Notes under the pieces: model-generated
Seen by the model: only the letters and a program-made list of their open reading frames with translations
Databases searched by the model: none
What the model was told of the DNA's origin: nothing
Made by a program: the position numbers and the translations under genes
IMG/VR virus record: IMGVR_UViG_3300000553_000035
Location: 11,157 to 63,142 of that record
Strand: one strand, 5' to 3'
Length of the DNA stretch: 51,986 nucleotides
Source of the DNA: a virus
In this document: positions 38,477-46,848 of the stretch, one piece after another
How positions within the stretch are numbered: position 1 is the stretch's first letter
Layout: each line of letters opens with the position of its first letter

Positions 38477-40858
38477 TTAAAGTATTCTAGAACTAGTTGG
38501 TTGATAATTTGGAGGTCTTTCACCAGTTTTATTACCTTGATTTCCTGTTTTAACAGCAGCAGTAAATTGGTGTTGAATAGATGGATGCAAACCAACTGTA
38601 ACATGAACGTTTGAAGAACCCATAGTCGGATCACGCATTGAACCAGTTAATGTATGGAAAGACTTATTTTTTGACCAGTTAGCAAGTTCAGCATTCCCAG
38701 AACTTATTTCATTCCCTGCATCAGCAAACCTTTTCATGGAATAACTTTCCATCTGTTTGGCTAGTCCACGTCCTGCACCCAATGTACCTATGTCAATAAC
38801 TCCAGCAGCAAGGTAATCTGCAGAACCAGCAACAACATTGAATGCACCTTCAAGACCTTTACCAATACCACCCCAGAATGAGTTACCATCAGATTTCTTT
38901 TTACCTGGGTGCGCTAATTGATTTTTTTGTTGTACAACACCCCATGCCCAGTTCAATGCATTTTGAGGAGATTGTGCTTCTTTTTGATATCCTTGCATTG
39001 TACCAAGAATCATTTGAAGAACCATTGCTTTATCAGAATTTTTATTAAAGAAATCGTTCTTACCCTTGTATTTTGCATTGGCATCAATACCAGCCCAACC
39101 TAATATTTGTCCTTGTGATGCATTCTGTGCTTTTGCTAATTTTCCTGCACCAGCCGTTCTTTCTGCTGCGTACAATCCTAAGTATGAAGTTCCAAGATTT
39201 TGAGCCATCAAAGCGTTGTTTAGAGTACTTCCCATACCTTCGGTACCAGTTGCACCCATTGATTGCAAAACAAAATTACCTGCTCCAAAATTTGCTGCAT
39301 TGACACCAAGCTGAGCAGCTACTGCTCCTTGAGCACCCATACCAGCAAACGATGTCATTCCTTGAAGATAAGCTTGATTTCCATAGGCTGTACTTGTTTG
39401 AGTAGTGTTCTCAAGTTGTCTTACTTGACCAAAAGCAGCAGCATTTGCATTGATACCAACACCTGAAGCAAGACCAGCACCGAGTACCTGTTGAGTTTGT
39501 TGTGCATCTAAACCATAATTCTTTTTAAAATTCATTGCTTGGTTTACATAGTTACTAAGACCAGCGCCTTTTAGACCCAATGCACCACCGGACATTTGTG
39601 CTTGTATAACATCTTGCATGCTATAGAATGGATTTAAATTAAAATCAGATTTAAGGAATGCTTGTGCTGTCATTCCAGCAGTTCGGCCATAATCAGTTTG
39701 ACCAAATACTTGACCTTGTTGTTGAGCAAAACCAGTAATTTGACGAATTTGGTTTGCAACATCAACAGCGCTACCATAAATAGCACCAGCCATATTGACA
39801 TAACCTGTATATTTGGTAAACGCTTTCATTAAATTACTTCCAAATACATGTGCTACTTGATCAGCTATTTTTATTGTTTTCTTTTCAATATCTGAATAGC
39901 CTGCAGATCTTTCATAATAAGGAGTAGGTTGACCTGTAATTGGATCTGGTATGTTTCTAACTTCAGCATTTTGTTGTGCTTTTTGAATTTCGTAAGGTGA
40001 TATTCCTGAGTTGCCCAATGCTTTTTGTGCTGCTTTTGCCAACCGTGAACCAATGCGACCTGTTCCGGCTACTCTGTTGATGTTATTCATCAAATCTTTA
40101 TATGCATAAGTAGCTGCTCTAGCCTCATCGCCAACTGGCACTGTGCTATTCATGTTTTTGTATCGAGACAATTGGTCTCTAAGATCTCCTTGGTTTGTGT
40201 TGTATGGTTCAACACGATCAGAAAACATACCCTGATATTCATCATCATCATCGCTATAGGATGCAGAAGACGTTGGCGGCGGTGGGTTACGTCTTCCTCC
40301 ACCTCCTACACCAGCAACCGTTCCTGTATAGGGGTTGCTATCACGAAGCATCATCCTATTCATTAAAGCATTAGGGTTTTTTACGTAACTTGCTGGGTTC
40401 TGCAATACATATTCTTGATATGCGTTGGATGTACCAGTAAAATCTTGGCTAGCTAATGGGCTAGTTCCATAACCATAATCTCTACCTGTATAGCTTCCAT
40501 AACCATATCCTGGGCTACCAGCAAGACCTAGCATGCTCATTGCTTGGCCCATGTTGCCACCTAAACCACGAACACTACTAAGAATTTCTTGTATTCTTTG
40601 CAGGTTGCTATCAAGAGCTGTTTGGTTAATCTGAGTAGTAGTTTTTACAATTTCTAGAATAGATTTCATTCCTTCTAGAACATCAAGATTCTCTTGCCAG
40701 AATTCTCTCATCTTACTGGCTTTTTCGGTTAGACCTTCTGTAGCATCATTAATGGCGTCGAGATCTGAACGGATTTGACTAGTAATAGCTTGGATGCCTT
40801 GAAATCCTTGTTGGGCGGCACCGGTATTGGCACCAACTTCAAACTCCATATCAGCCAT
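38477..40858 (-). CDS. Tape measure protein
   Basis: 793 residues. The N-terminal 110 residues are a coiled coil (GFQGIQAITSQIRSDLDAIN; ASKMREFWQENLDVLEGMKS), followed by Gly/Tyr-rich linkers (GYGYGSYTGRDYGYG), a Pro-rich spacer and a long Ala/Gly/Gln-rich helical region without membrane-like segments of the lambda type. Position after the frameshifted assembly chaperones and before the hub is diagnostic. It would be wound inside the tube and set its length; at roughly 1.5 angstrom per residue the tail would be around 110-120 nm. No lytic domain seen here. Confidence 0.8.
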   Translation of the reverse strand: MADMEFEVGANTGAAQQGFQGIQAITSQIRSDLDAINDATEGLTEKASKMREFWQENLDVLEGMKSILEIVKTTTQINQTALDSNLQRIQEILSSVRGLGGNMGQAMSMLGLAGSPGYGYGSYTGRDYGYGTSPLASQDFTGTSNAYQEYVLQNPASYVKNPNALMNRMMLRDSNPYTGTVAGVGGGGRRNPPPPTSSASYSDDDDEYQGMFSDRVEPYNTNQGDLRDQLSRYKNMNSTVPVGDEARAATYAYKDLMNNINRVAGTGRIGSRLAKAAQKALGNSGISPYEIQKAQQNAEVRNIPDPITGQPTPYYERSAGYSDIEKKTIKIADQVAHVFGSNLMKAFTKYTGYVNMAGAIYGSAVDVANQIRQITGFAQQQGQVFGQTDYGRTAGMTAQAFLKSDFNLNPFYSMQDVIQAQMSGGALGLKGAGLSNYVNQAMNFKKNYGLDAQQTQQVLGAGLASGVGINANAAAFGQVRQLENTTQTSTAYGNQAYLQGMTSFAGMGAQGAVAAQLGVNAANFGAGNFVLQSMGATGTEGMGSTLNNALMAQNLGTSYLGLYAAERTAGAGKLAKAQNASQGQILGWAGIDANAKYKGKNDFFNKNSDKAMVLQMILGTMQGYQKEAQSPQNALNWAWGVVQQKNQLAHPGKKKSDGNSFWGGIGKGLEGAFNVVAGSADYLAAGVIDIGTLGAGRGLAKQMESYSMKRFADAGNEISSGNAELANWSKNKSFHTLTGSMRDPTMGSSNVHVTVGLHPSIQHQFTAAVKTGNQGNKTGERPPNYQPTSSRIL

Positions 40859-41286
40859 TACTCATCTCCTAACTTATCTATATCTATGTTATTAAGATCG
40901 GTTATTAAACTCATCTGTCTAACAAATTCTTCATTAGCGGCAGTTTCTTCTTCATCCTGCTGTTTTTTAGTCTTTTCAGCAGCTTCAGCAAACAACCTAT
41001 CGATGGCACGTGCTTCTTCCATTGTTTCTGGAGTGCTCCAAACAATGCCTTCATTCTCACTATTATCTTGCTTATTCTTCATGTATTCTTGATACATTGC
41101 AGTGTTGTTAATAAAAAGATCTCGTTCAAATCGAGCTTCTTCTAACTCATTTTCTTTCCTGCGCTTGCGTATTATAACGGTTGCAAGGATTCTTTCTTGT
41201 AAGAAATTGAGATCAGGCCGAGTAAACACACCCATTACATTGGCAAGTTCGCTCTTCTCAATTACGTACGGATCTACTTCCCACCT
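40858..41286 (-). CDS. Tail assembly chaperone, T-part (made by -1 frameshift)
   Basis: The frame is open from the slippery site to the stop that overlaps the tape measure start, giving 142 residues that are added to the upstream G-part as a 312-residue fusion. It starts RWEVDPYVIEKSELANVMGV and is very rich in Glu/Lys/Arg helices (IRKRRKENELEEARFERDLF; EKTKKQQDEEETAANEEF). An in-frame ATG at 41235 exists but has no ribosome site, so expression by frameshift is preferred. As in lambda gpGT, the fusion would bind the tape measure and recruit tube subunits during tail assembly. Confidence 0.75.
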   Translation of the reverse strand, partial: RWEVDPYVIEKSELANVMGVFTRPDLNFLQERILATVIIRKRRKENELEEARFERDLFINNTAMYQEYMKNKQDNSENEGIVWSTPETMEEARAIDRLFAEAAEKTKKQQDEEETAANEEFVRQMSLITDLNNIDIDKLGDE

Positions 41287-41795
41287 TTTGGGTTATCCGT
41301 TTCCTCTTCTTGTTCAAAGATGTCTGGAGGTAGGATTGGCTCAATGATATTGAGTTCTTGTAGAACCATCATGACACGGTTTTCTAAGGTGTCAATTTCT
41401 TCGTAAAGAATATCAACCACTGCGTCATGCCAGTTTTCTGTTACATAATCATACTTTTGTCTAACAACGTTAATGTTTCTATTGCTAGGAATAAGATCCT
41501 TGCCATCAACGCTTACTAAACCAGCAGCCACAACAGCTGCCTTATAAGAACGACCATAGCCAATACTTTCTAGGTATGGCTTGGTAATTAGACTAATCTC
41601 TAGCTTTTCATTGATTGTCAATGTCCTTACCACAAATTTGTGGAAAGGTATGCTAGTGATTTCACGTTGAAGGTAACCTACAAAGAGCAGCCCCTCAAAC
41701 TCATCTTTCCATTCTTCTGGAAAGGTGTCTATGTTCTTACTTTCGGTCTGGGAGAGGTCTTCAGTCCCCCATCCGTTGTTAATAATGTTTGTCAT
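41274..41795 (-). CDS. Tail assembly chaperone, G-part
   Basis: 173 residues: a soluble N-terminal segment (NIDTFPEEWKDEFEGLLFVG), LTINEKLEISLITKPYLESI, an alanine-rich middle (YKAAVVAAGLVSVDGKDLIP) and an acidic end. It lies right before the tape measure, ends just after a slippery heptamer, and continues in the -1 frame, the gene order of lambda G/T and most long-tailed phages. AAAGGAACA precedes the ATG. The unshifted product would be the more abundant form. Confidence 0.78.
   Translation of the reverse strand: MTNIINNGWGTEDLSQTESKNIDTFPEEWKDEFEGLLFVGYLQREITSIPFHKFVVRTLTINEKLEISLITKPYLESIGYGRSYKAAVVAAGLVSVDGKDLIPSNRNINVVRQKYDYVTENWHDAVVDILYEEIDTLENRVMMVLQELNIIEPILPPDIFEQEEETDNPKGGK
41286..41292 (-). 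promoter_or_regulatory. Programmed -1 ribosomal frameshift site, C CCA AAA
   Basis: The minus strand reads C CCA AAA in the zero frame, a full X XXY YYZ heptamer, ten bases before the zero-frame TAG. After slipping, the -1 frame continues AGG TGG GAA GTA into the T-part, and the -1 frame is closed by TAA just upstream of the heptamer. Position before the tape measure is exactly where phages use this device. Confidence 0.85.
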
Positions 41796-41812
41796 TGTTC
41801 CTTTGGATCTAG

Positions 41813-41830
41813 GGCCCCTTCCCGAGGGCC
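41813..41830 (-). other. GC-rich hairpin between an abundant virion gene and the chaperones
   Basis: The minus strand gives GGCCCT-CGGGA-AGGGGCC, six pairs with one bulged G, alone in an AT-rich gap of 48 bases. There is no U-run after it. It may slow or partly stop transcription, or protect the 3' end of the abundant upstream message, so lowering chaperone and tape measure expression. Confidence 0.4.
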
Positions 41831-41843
41831 TACCAGTAATTTA

Positions 41844-42827
41844 CTAGTTCTTGTTTAGTACGCGTACGTAAGGCTTCTTAACACGGCGGCTACGAATATC
41901 TACTTGAGCGAAGAACTGTCCACCTGAAAGAGTAGGTGTCGTAAGAACTGTACCTACAACATTGTTAGCAAGTGCAGAACCAGTTACAACGCCAGCAGAA
42001 GAAACTGAAGTAGTTGTAGAAGCAGGAACAGCTAGTACACCAGCGTTGCTTGTGCTAAGAACACCTACGGTTGCACCAATGGCTGTACCAGAAGCAACAA
42101 CTGCCTTAGGTGTAAGACCTTCGATCTGTACCCAAGCAAAGTTACCAGCAGGGATGTTTACTAGAGCAATTCCAGCAAATCCACCAGACTTAGTACCAAC
42201 AGTAACAACGTTACCATTTACACCGCTGAGTGTTGTGTTAACACTGCTAACGTATGAAGTTCCGATTGCATCTTGCTTAACCTGGTATGAGACACCAGAA
42301 GCAGGTGAGATGTAACGGTTGTTCTCGTCTTGCCATACAGTAGCCCATCCACCAGAAATGGTTGATGCGGTACCGTTGTAAACGAGTGTGTAACGTGATT
42401 CGTCAGGACCGATTACAGTTTGGTTAGAAGCAGCACCACTCAGTGTAGCCTGAGGAGTTCCAATACCAGCACCAGCACCAGCTGTTCCACCTGCATCAAA
42501 TCCTTGAGCAGCAAAACCGGCAAGGCTGACTGCGGTTACGTTAGGGCTAACCTGTGATAGGTAGCTAAAGAAGCTCTGACCACTGGCAGCAGCCATTGCG
42601 TTAACGCCAGATGAAGACTGTGCGAGAACATAGCTACCACTAGTTGTTACGGTGTCAGTGTTAACGGAAACAACGCTAATAACATTCTGACGAGCACCTA
42701 GGCTAATCTTTGAGAATGTTTCAGCGTCGACCACGTATTGCACACCTGGCAACATCTTTCTGTGATCTGGGAGGATGGCTTGACCAACTCCAGCTTGTAG
42801 TTGAATTACGAATGAACGTGCAGACAT
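41844..42827 (-). CDS. Abundant virion protein of unknown role
   Basis: 327 residues, rich in Ala, Gly, Ser, Thr and Val, without cysteine. MSARSFVIQLQAGVGQAILP, then YTLVYNGTASTISGGWATVW, a barrel-like IPAGNFAWVQIEGLTPKAVV and GVLAVPASTTTSVSSAGVVT, with a basic end RSRRVKKPYVRVLNKN. The 'FAWVQIEG...G...G' region resembles decoration-type or spike-like virion proteins. AAGGAAATGAACTA precedes the start, and codons and base content look more optimised than in the baseplate genes, which suggests high expression. Its place between tube and chaperone genes suggests a tail component; a head decoration role is also possible. Confidence 0.6.
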   Translation of the reverse strand: MSARSFVIQLQAGVGQAILPDHRKMLPGVQYVVDAETFSKISLGARQNVISVVSVNTDTVTTSGSYVLAQSSSGVNAMAAASGQSFFSYLSQVSPNVTAVSLAGFAAQGFDAGGTAGAGAGIGTPQATLSGAASNQTVIGPDESRYTLVYNGTASTISGGWATVWQDENNRYISPASGVSYQVKQDAIGTSYVSSVNTTLSGVNGNVVTVGTKSGGFAGIALVNIPAGNFAWVQIEGLTPKAVVASGTAIGATVGVLSTSNAGVLAVPASTTTSVSSAGVVTGSALANNVVGTVLTTPTLSGGQFFAQVDIRSRRVKKPYVRVLNKN

Positions 42828-42845
42828 ATTAGTTCATTTCCTTTC

Positions 42846-43328
42846 TTATGCGTTTAGTTGTACTTCGGTTCTAGAGCGATACATGATGGTAATTGACTTT
42901 GGAATGGTCATAGTACCAATTTGTACCATTTCATCAATGGTTACGTTTACGACAACACAGCCATTGTAAGTAATGACACGCTGCGTACCATCTGGCTTTG
43001 TGATGATCTTTTGGCAAGTTACTTCACCTTGTGCAAGTTGAGCCTTAAATACATCAAGCAAGTCAGCTGCAGTGGTGAAATCACCACCGAGTTGTGCCCA
43101 AACTTCTGCATTCCATTGTTCCAAGAATTGGATTTCAAGCATTCCTGCTTGCAAAGCAGCAGGTAGAGCAATCTCAATTGGATAAGCAGAATCTAGTGGT
43201 TGAATAGGTTGTGGTTGAGCTACAGGCTGAGGAGCAGTTTCACTAATCATCTGTGCATAGGCTAGTGTCTGTCCATGGTAGGTAAACGCAGTATAATGCC
43301 CACCTACGCGAAATTTTGATGTTGCCAT
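42846..43328 (-). CDS. Tail tube protein
   Basis: 160 residues right after the sheath gene. MATSKFRVGGHYTAFTYHGQ begins it; a Pro/Gln-rich loop (AQPQPIQPLDSAYP) separates the first strand from IEIALPAALQAGMLEIQFLE, DLLDVFKAQLAQGEVTCQKI and a final beta hairpin VVVNVTIDEMVQIGTMTIPK. This arrangement fits the gp19/Hcp-type beta-barrel of contractile tail tubes. GGAGTATAGA lies before the start. The tube would be stacked in hexameric rings inside the sheath. Confidence 0.75.
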   Translation of the reverse strand: MATSKFRVGGHYTAFTYHGQTLAYAQMISETAPQPVAQPQPIQPLDSAYPIEIALPAALQAGMLEIQFLEQWNAEVWAQLGGDFTTAADLLDVFKAQLAQGEVTCQKIITKPDGTQRVITYNGCVVVNVTIDEMVQIGTMTIPKSITIMYRSRTEVQLNA

Positions 43329-43339
43329 ATTCTATACTC

Positions 43340-44905
43340 CTAGTAGGATACGAGGTTGCTCTGAGTATTTCCAGTGATTACAGTTCCAGTCTGAGTGTTT
43401 AGACTCAAAGTTACCTGGATGTAGTTAATTGGATATGTCGGAGAATATTGGAAAGTAATGTAAACTGTTGTTGGGTTTGGTGCAGCAAGCTGATAGCTTA
43501 GGTTTTGATAGCTTTGAATCAAACCATCTGCAACGGCGGACTTAAGTGTCGATGCTACGATACCAACTGCTGAATTGACTGTTGTGCTAGTCATAGGGCC
43601 ACCGATTAGGTAGCTGCTATTAAGCGCTGCAGAAACATTATTGGCAAGTTGGTCGCCGATTGCACTGATTGAGATTTCTTGTGTCAACCAGTTAGTTACA
43701 TTTGTATTAAGTCCTTGAAGAACCCATAGGTTGCCATCTCGCTTCTGGAATACAGTGGTAATACCGTATGGAAGGTAATTTGTTGCAGCATCTGTAAGAG
43801 CAATCTGGTTAGGAATGTAGTTAAATCCAGCAACTGTCTTGTTAGTGATTGGAGTAGCTACGTTAGGTTGACCAGCAAACAAACCGGCAAGTGCAGCAGA
43901 AAGGTAATATCCAGGAATGTTAAAGTTAACATTGGTAAGACCAGTATTGCTGCTAAGACCTGGGTTGTAGTTGATTGATCCTGGGAATGCTAGAGAAACT
44001 CGTGTTCCTGCAGTGCTTCCACCAAAACCACTAGCTAATGTTTGCATAGCAGAAGTAGTTACTTGGTTAAATGTTCCATCAACACCTACGAATGAACGCT
44101 GGTAACGACCAACATTGTATTGTGCAGCAAGGTAACTTGTAAGAGCTGTAGCAACTGTTCCAGTACCATAAGGAATGATTTGTCCAAAGTTTGTACCACT
44201 TGTATTGACAAATCCATAAAGAGGAACAATTACATCAGTACCAGTATAGTTCGCCAAGTAGGTTGGGTCGTTTCCTGATGCAGTGGCTGAAAGAGCACGT
44301 GTCCAGTCAGATGTAGAAGCAATTGCAGTTCCACTGCTTGAGATTCTAGCTACTGGCAATACTTGTACAGTGTTTGCACCGTTTTGGAAGGCGAGTTGTG
44401 CAGCAAGAGTAACTGGGCTAGTGATTGTAGAACCACTAACTGCTGCTCCACAAGTAGCGGCAAGAGTATTGAAATTAGTGTAAGTACCGTAAGCACCCCA
44501 GTTGTGTCCATAAGTAACGCTGATGGTTCCGCTAGGTAGTGCAGCAACACCAGCAGATACACCGCTAGTGCTAAGGTAGCTAAAAGGCTGGTTGGTTGGT
44601 GTATTGATAGTGAAGTTAACACCATAAGTACCAGTAACGGTAGTGGTACCGCTTACCCAAGTTACTGTGTAACCAGAGTAAGTAGAGTAAGTACCTGTAG
44701 TGGTTGTATTGACCATAGGAACTGTTAGTTGTCCAAGGTTTACTCCACTTGTAGCAATAACGTTATTGAACGTGTCAGTGCTAGATCCGGCCACAGCCTG
44801 GTCAGCGAGCAAAAGAATATTAATGTTAGTTGGGTTGATAGCGGTCAACGCAGTACCTGACTGCGTTACATAGACCCCTGGAACCTGATAGTTGGAAATG
44901 GGCAT
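43340..44905 (-). CDS. Tail sheath protein
   Basis: 521 residues, a normal sheath length. The N-terminus ISNYQVPGVYVTQSGTALTA carries the PGVY motif common to contractile sheaths. The middle is beta-rich and variable, and the conserved C-terminal half shows GYYLSAALAGLFAGQPNVAT, NKTVAGFNYI, QKRDGNLWVLQGLNTN and WLTQEISISAIGDQL, ending with strands (TVYITFQYSPTYPINYIQVT) that would weave into neighbouring subunits. AAGGAGAATGT-ATG is a strong start. This gene identifies the phage as a myovirus. Confidence 0.9.
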   Translation of the reverse strand: MPISNYQVPGVYVTQSGTALTAINPTNINILLLADQAVAGSSTDTFNNVIATSGVNLGQLTVPMVNTTTTGTYSTYSGYTVTWVSGTTTVTGTYGVNFTINTPTNQPFSYLSTSGVSAGVAALPSGTISVTYGHNWGAYGTYTNFNTLAATCGAAVSGSTITSPVTLAAQLAFQNGANTVQVLPVARISSSGTAIASTSDWTRALSATASGNDPTYLANYTGTDVIVPLYGFVNTSGTNFGQIIPYGTGTVATALTSYLAAQYNVGRYQRSFVGVDGTFNQVTTSAMQTLASGFGGSTAGTRVSLAFPGSINYNPGLSSNTGLTNVNFNIPGYYLSAALAGLFAGQPNVATPITNKTVAGFNYIPNQIALTDAATNYLPYGITTVFQKRDGNLWVLQGLNTNVTNWLTQEISISAIGDQLANNVSAALNSSYLIGGPMTSTTVNSAVGIVASTLKSAVADGLIQSYQNLSYQLAAPNPTTVYITFQYSPTYPINYIQVTLSLNTQTGTVITGNTQSNLVSY

Positions 44906-44973
44906 ACATTCTCCTTCAATGCCTTGTGCAAATTCTTTATTGTTTTACAATGTTTCTTTTAATAGTTTTATTC
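44906..44973 (-). other. AT-rich leader of the sheath gene
   Basis: A 68-base gap before the sheath gene, with the inverted repeat ATTGT-TTT-ACAAT at 44939-44951 and AT-rich flanks. A late promoter or operator is plausible for this highly expressed gene, but I see no clear -35/-10 pair. Confidence 0.3.
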
Positions 44974-45648
44974 TCAAGTGTTATTTGAGGTTTCGTTGAT
45001 TGGAGCTAAAAATGGAGGTGTTTGGACCACCGGACTACCACTTGCCACAACTTTAGTAATTTGAGGAATAACGTAATCATATTTAGTCTCGTAAAAGTCA
45101 CCTATACATTGGATTCTGATACTGGCTTCATAAGTTAATTCTTCTGGACTCCAAGGGGTTCCTGCGCTAACGCTATCTCCCAATGGGGTAAATGTGTCTA
45201 AAAGCAGTGTCATTCCAACTAGATCATTATTGGTAATACTGTTAATAAAAGCAGTGCTGGCAGGGCTTCCCTGACCCATAAGAATCAAGTTAGTAATACT
45301 GTCATATAAGCGATCTCGTTCTTCTGAATGCATAGCCATTATTTGGAGATCTATACTACCTTCAAAATAACCGCTTCTTGAGACTGAAGTACCTGGATAA
45401 GTTACTCCACTAATGGTTATACCACTTGCAACGGCTGTATATGTATCTGGGTTTAAACCTGACCATTGAATCTTGCTAGGTCTAAACTGAACAAACACTG
45501 CTGGCCATTCTACCAACTCTAACGGATACTCAATAGTTATACTATTAGGAGTTAGATCTAAACTTGTATCAACAGGAGAAGATGCTAAGGTATTAAACCC
45601 TGCATTTAAAGCTTCTACTATTGTGGTTTTAACGGCTGTGGTAAACAT
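44974..45648 (-). CDS. Tail terminator / completion protein
   Basis: 224 residues. MFTTAVKTTIVEALNAGFNT, NSITIEYPLELVEWPAVFVQ and FEGSIDLQIMAMHSEERDRL followed by ITNLILMG match the alpha/beta plan of tail terminator proteins that cap the tube and join it to the head (lambda gpU, T4 gp15 type), with 'ERDRLYD' as the conserved helix. It lies immediately upstream of the sheath gene and after the gp10-like protein, the expected place. Confidence 0.65.
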   Translation of the reverse strand: MFTTAVKTTIVEALNAGFNTLASSPVDTSLDLTPNSITIEYPLELVEWPAVFVQFRPSKIQWSGLNPDTYTAVASGITISGVTYPGTSVSRSGYFEGSIDLQIMAMHSEERDRLYDSITNLILMGQGSPASTAFINSITNNDLVGMTLLLDTFTPLGDSVSAGTPWSPEELTYEASIRIQCIGDFYETKYDYVIPQITKVVASGSPVVQTPPFLAPINETSNNT

Positions 45649-46164
45649 TTAGTTTGAACTTCTTCCGTGAATTATTTGCTCAATCTCACTTCTGGCTTCA
45701 GTTTTCATAAACATATTGATTATGTCTTCTTTTCTAGATGTTCTTTTCCATTCATCTACACTCATTTGTATAGCTTTATTTAAAAAGTTCAATCCTTGTT
45801 TTTGTGGGTAATACCATTCTGGTGTATCGTCTTTTAATTTTCCGTTACTTGATAATCTAGTTATCACTGGTATTTTGCCAATTTTGTTGGCACCTGCTCT
45901 TCTAAAAGCAATAGTGCCATCAGGGTTTCTAACAGGTATAACACGACCTGCTAAATCAACCATTGCGTGAGCTTCTACACCTTGATCGAGATCATACATA
46001 TATGCAGTCTCATCAGGCACTTGAATGCCAATTTGCCCTTTTTGGTAAACAGGTATTAAACTATTTAATCCTTTACCTGTTTTACGTGGTCCAATAACTT
46101 GTGCAATTTCTACAGCACGGTGAGCAAGCCTACGAGCAACATCTTCAGGAATAGAATATTTCAT
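45649..46164 (-). CDS. HK97 gp10-like head-tail joining protein
   Basis: 171 residues: RRLAHRAVEIAQVIGPRKTG, KGLNSLIPVYQKGQIGIQVP, then ETAYMYDLDQGVEAHAMVDL and GKIPVITRL. The 'P-x-K-T-G-x-L-x-x-S/N' start followed by strands and 'YMYDLDQGV' is the gp10/gp16.1-type signature of the head-tail joining family. A basic C-terminal helix follows. It overlaps the upstream neck gene by four bases. It is likely to sit between portal and tail completion ring. Confidence 0.68.
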   Translation of the reverse strand: MKYSIPEDVARRLAHRAVEIAQVIGPRKTGKGLNSLIPVYQKGQIGIQVPDETAYMYDLDQGVEAHAMVDLAGRVIPVRNPDGTIAFRRAGANKIGKIPVITRLSSNGKLKDDTPEWYYPQKQGLNFLNKAIQMSVDEWKRTSRKEDIINMFMKTEARSEIEQIIHGRSSN

Positions 46165-46847
46165 ATTACAGGTACGTTGTAATAAGGGCTACTAGGAAAA
46201 ACGTTTTCTAGCGTAGCCATTTGATTAACATAAATAGTATTATTGTAACTAATTCCTGGACCAGTACGAATGCTTTGTGGGGTAACTGCACTAACTTGAA
46301 AACGGTCTCCAAGTACAGTTGGTGTATCTTTGTACCATTCATTAACACGAACCACAAGATCACCCGTTCTTATCTCAGGAAACCAACTGAATTGAACAGT
46401 AGGATTATCTTTCCAGAATTGACCAGTACTTAGGTTAGAACGAATTTGTTGAGTATCAGCAGCAAGCATGTAAAGGTGATAACAGGTAGGTTTAAATCCA
46501 CCACTGAATGTTGTTCCATAGCAAGTCCCGCAATAACTATTACCAGTTTGACGGTATACTTTGCTAACTCTTGATTGGATAGCAGCATTAGGTTGCGTTG
46601 GATTGGGGCTATCTTGGCATTGCTGGCAGTATCCTACAAGACCAAGGGCAGCATCCTCTGCACGCCATAATTGACGTACAATGCATTCTTCACCGAACCA
46701 TTGAAGAGCTTCATCATGGAATCGCTGCTCATTAGTTTGAGTCCATCCTTCTTGTTGTTTTACAACAAGTAGAGGGCTTTCCTGTTGAGTAGAAAGACCA
46801 TTCACTCCTGGTACGACAGGACCTGGTTGTGGATTGATACCGGACAA
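46161..46847 (-). CDS. Neck protein with zinc-binding cysteines
   Basis: 228 residues if the TTG at 46847 is used; GGTGGAG sits six bases before it, whereas the in-frame ATG at 46877 has no ribosome site and overlaps the previous gene. The central part, ECIVRQLWRAEDAALGLVGY, then CQQCQDSP ... YCGTCYGTTFSGGFKPTCYH, holds two CxxC knuckles suited to one zinc. The rest is beta-rich (TGDLVVRVNEWYKDTPTVLG). The layout and place suit a head-tail adaptor or neck protein of SPO1-like and actinobacterial myoviruses. Confidence 0.65.
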   Translation of the reverse strand: MSGINPQPGPVVPGVNGLSTQQESPLLVVKQQEGWTQTNEQRFHDEALQWFGEECIVRQLWRAEDAALGLVGYCQQCQDSPNPTQPNAAIQSRVSKVYRQTGNSYCGTCYGTTFSGGFKPTCYHLYMLAADTQQIRSNLSTGQFWKDNPTVQFSWFPEIRTGDLVVRVNEWYKDTPTVLGDRFQVSAVTPQSIRTGPGISYNNTIYVNQMATLENVFPSSPYYNVPVI

Positions 46848-46848
46848 A

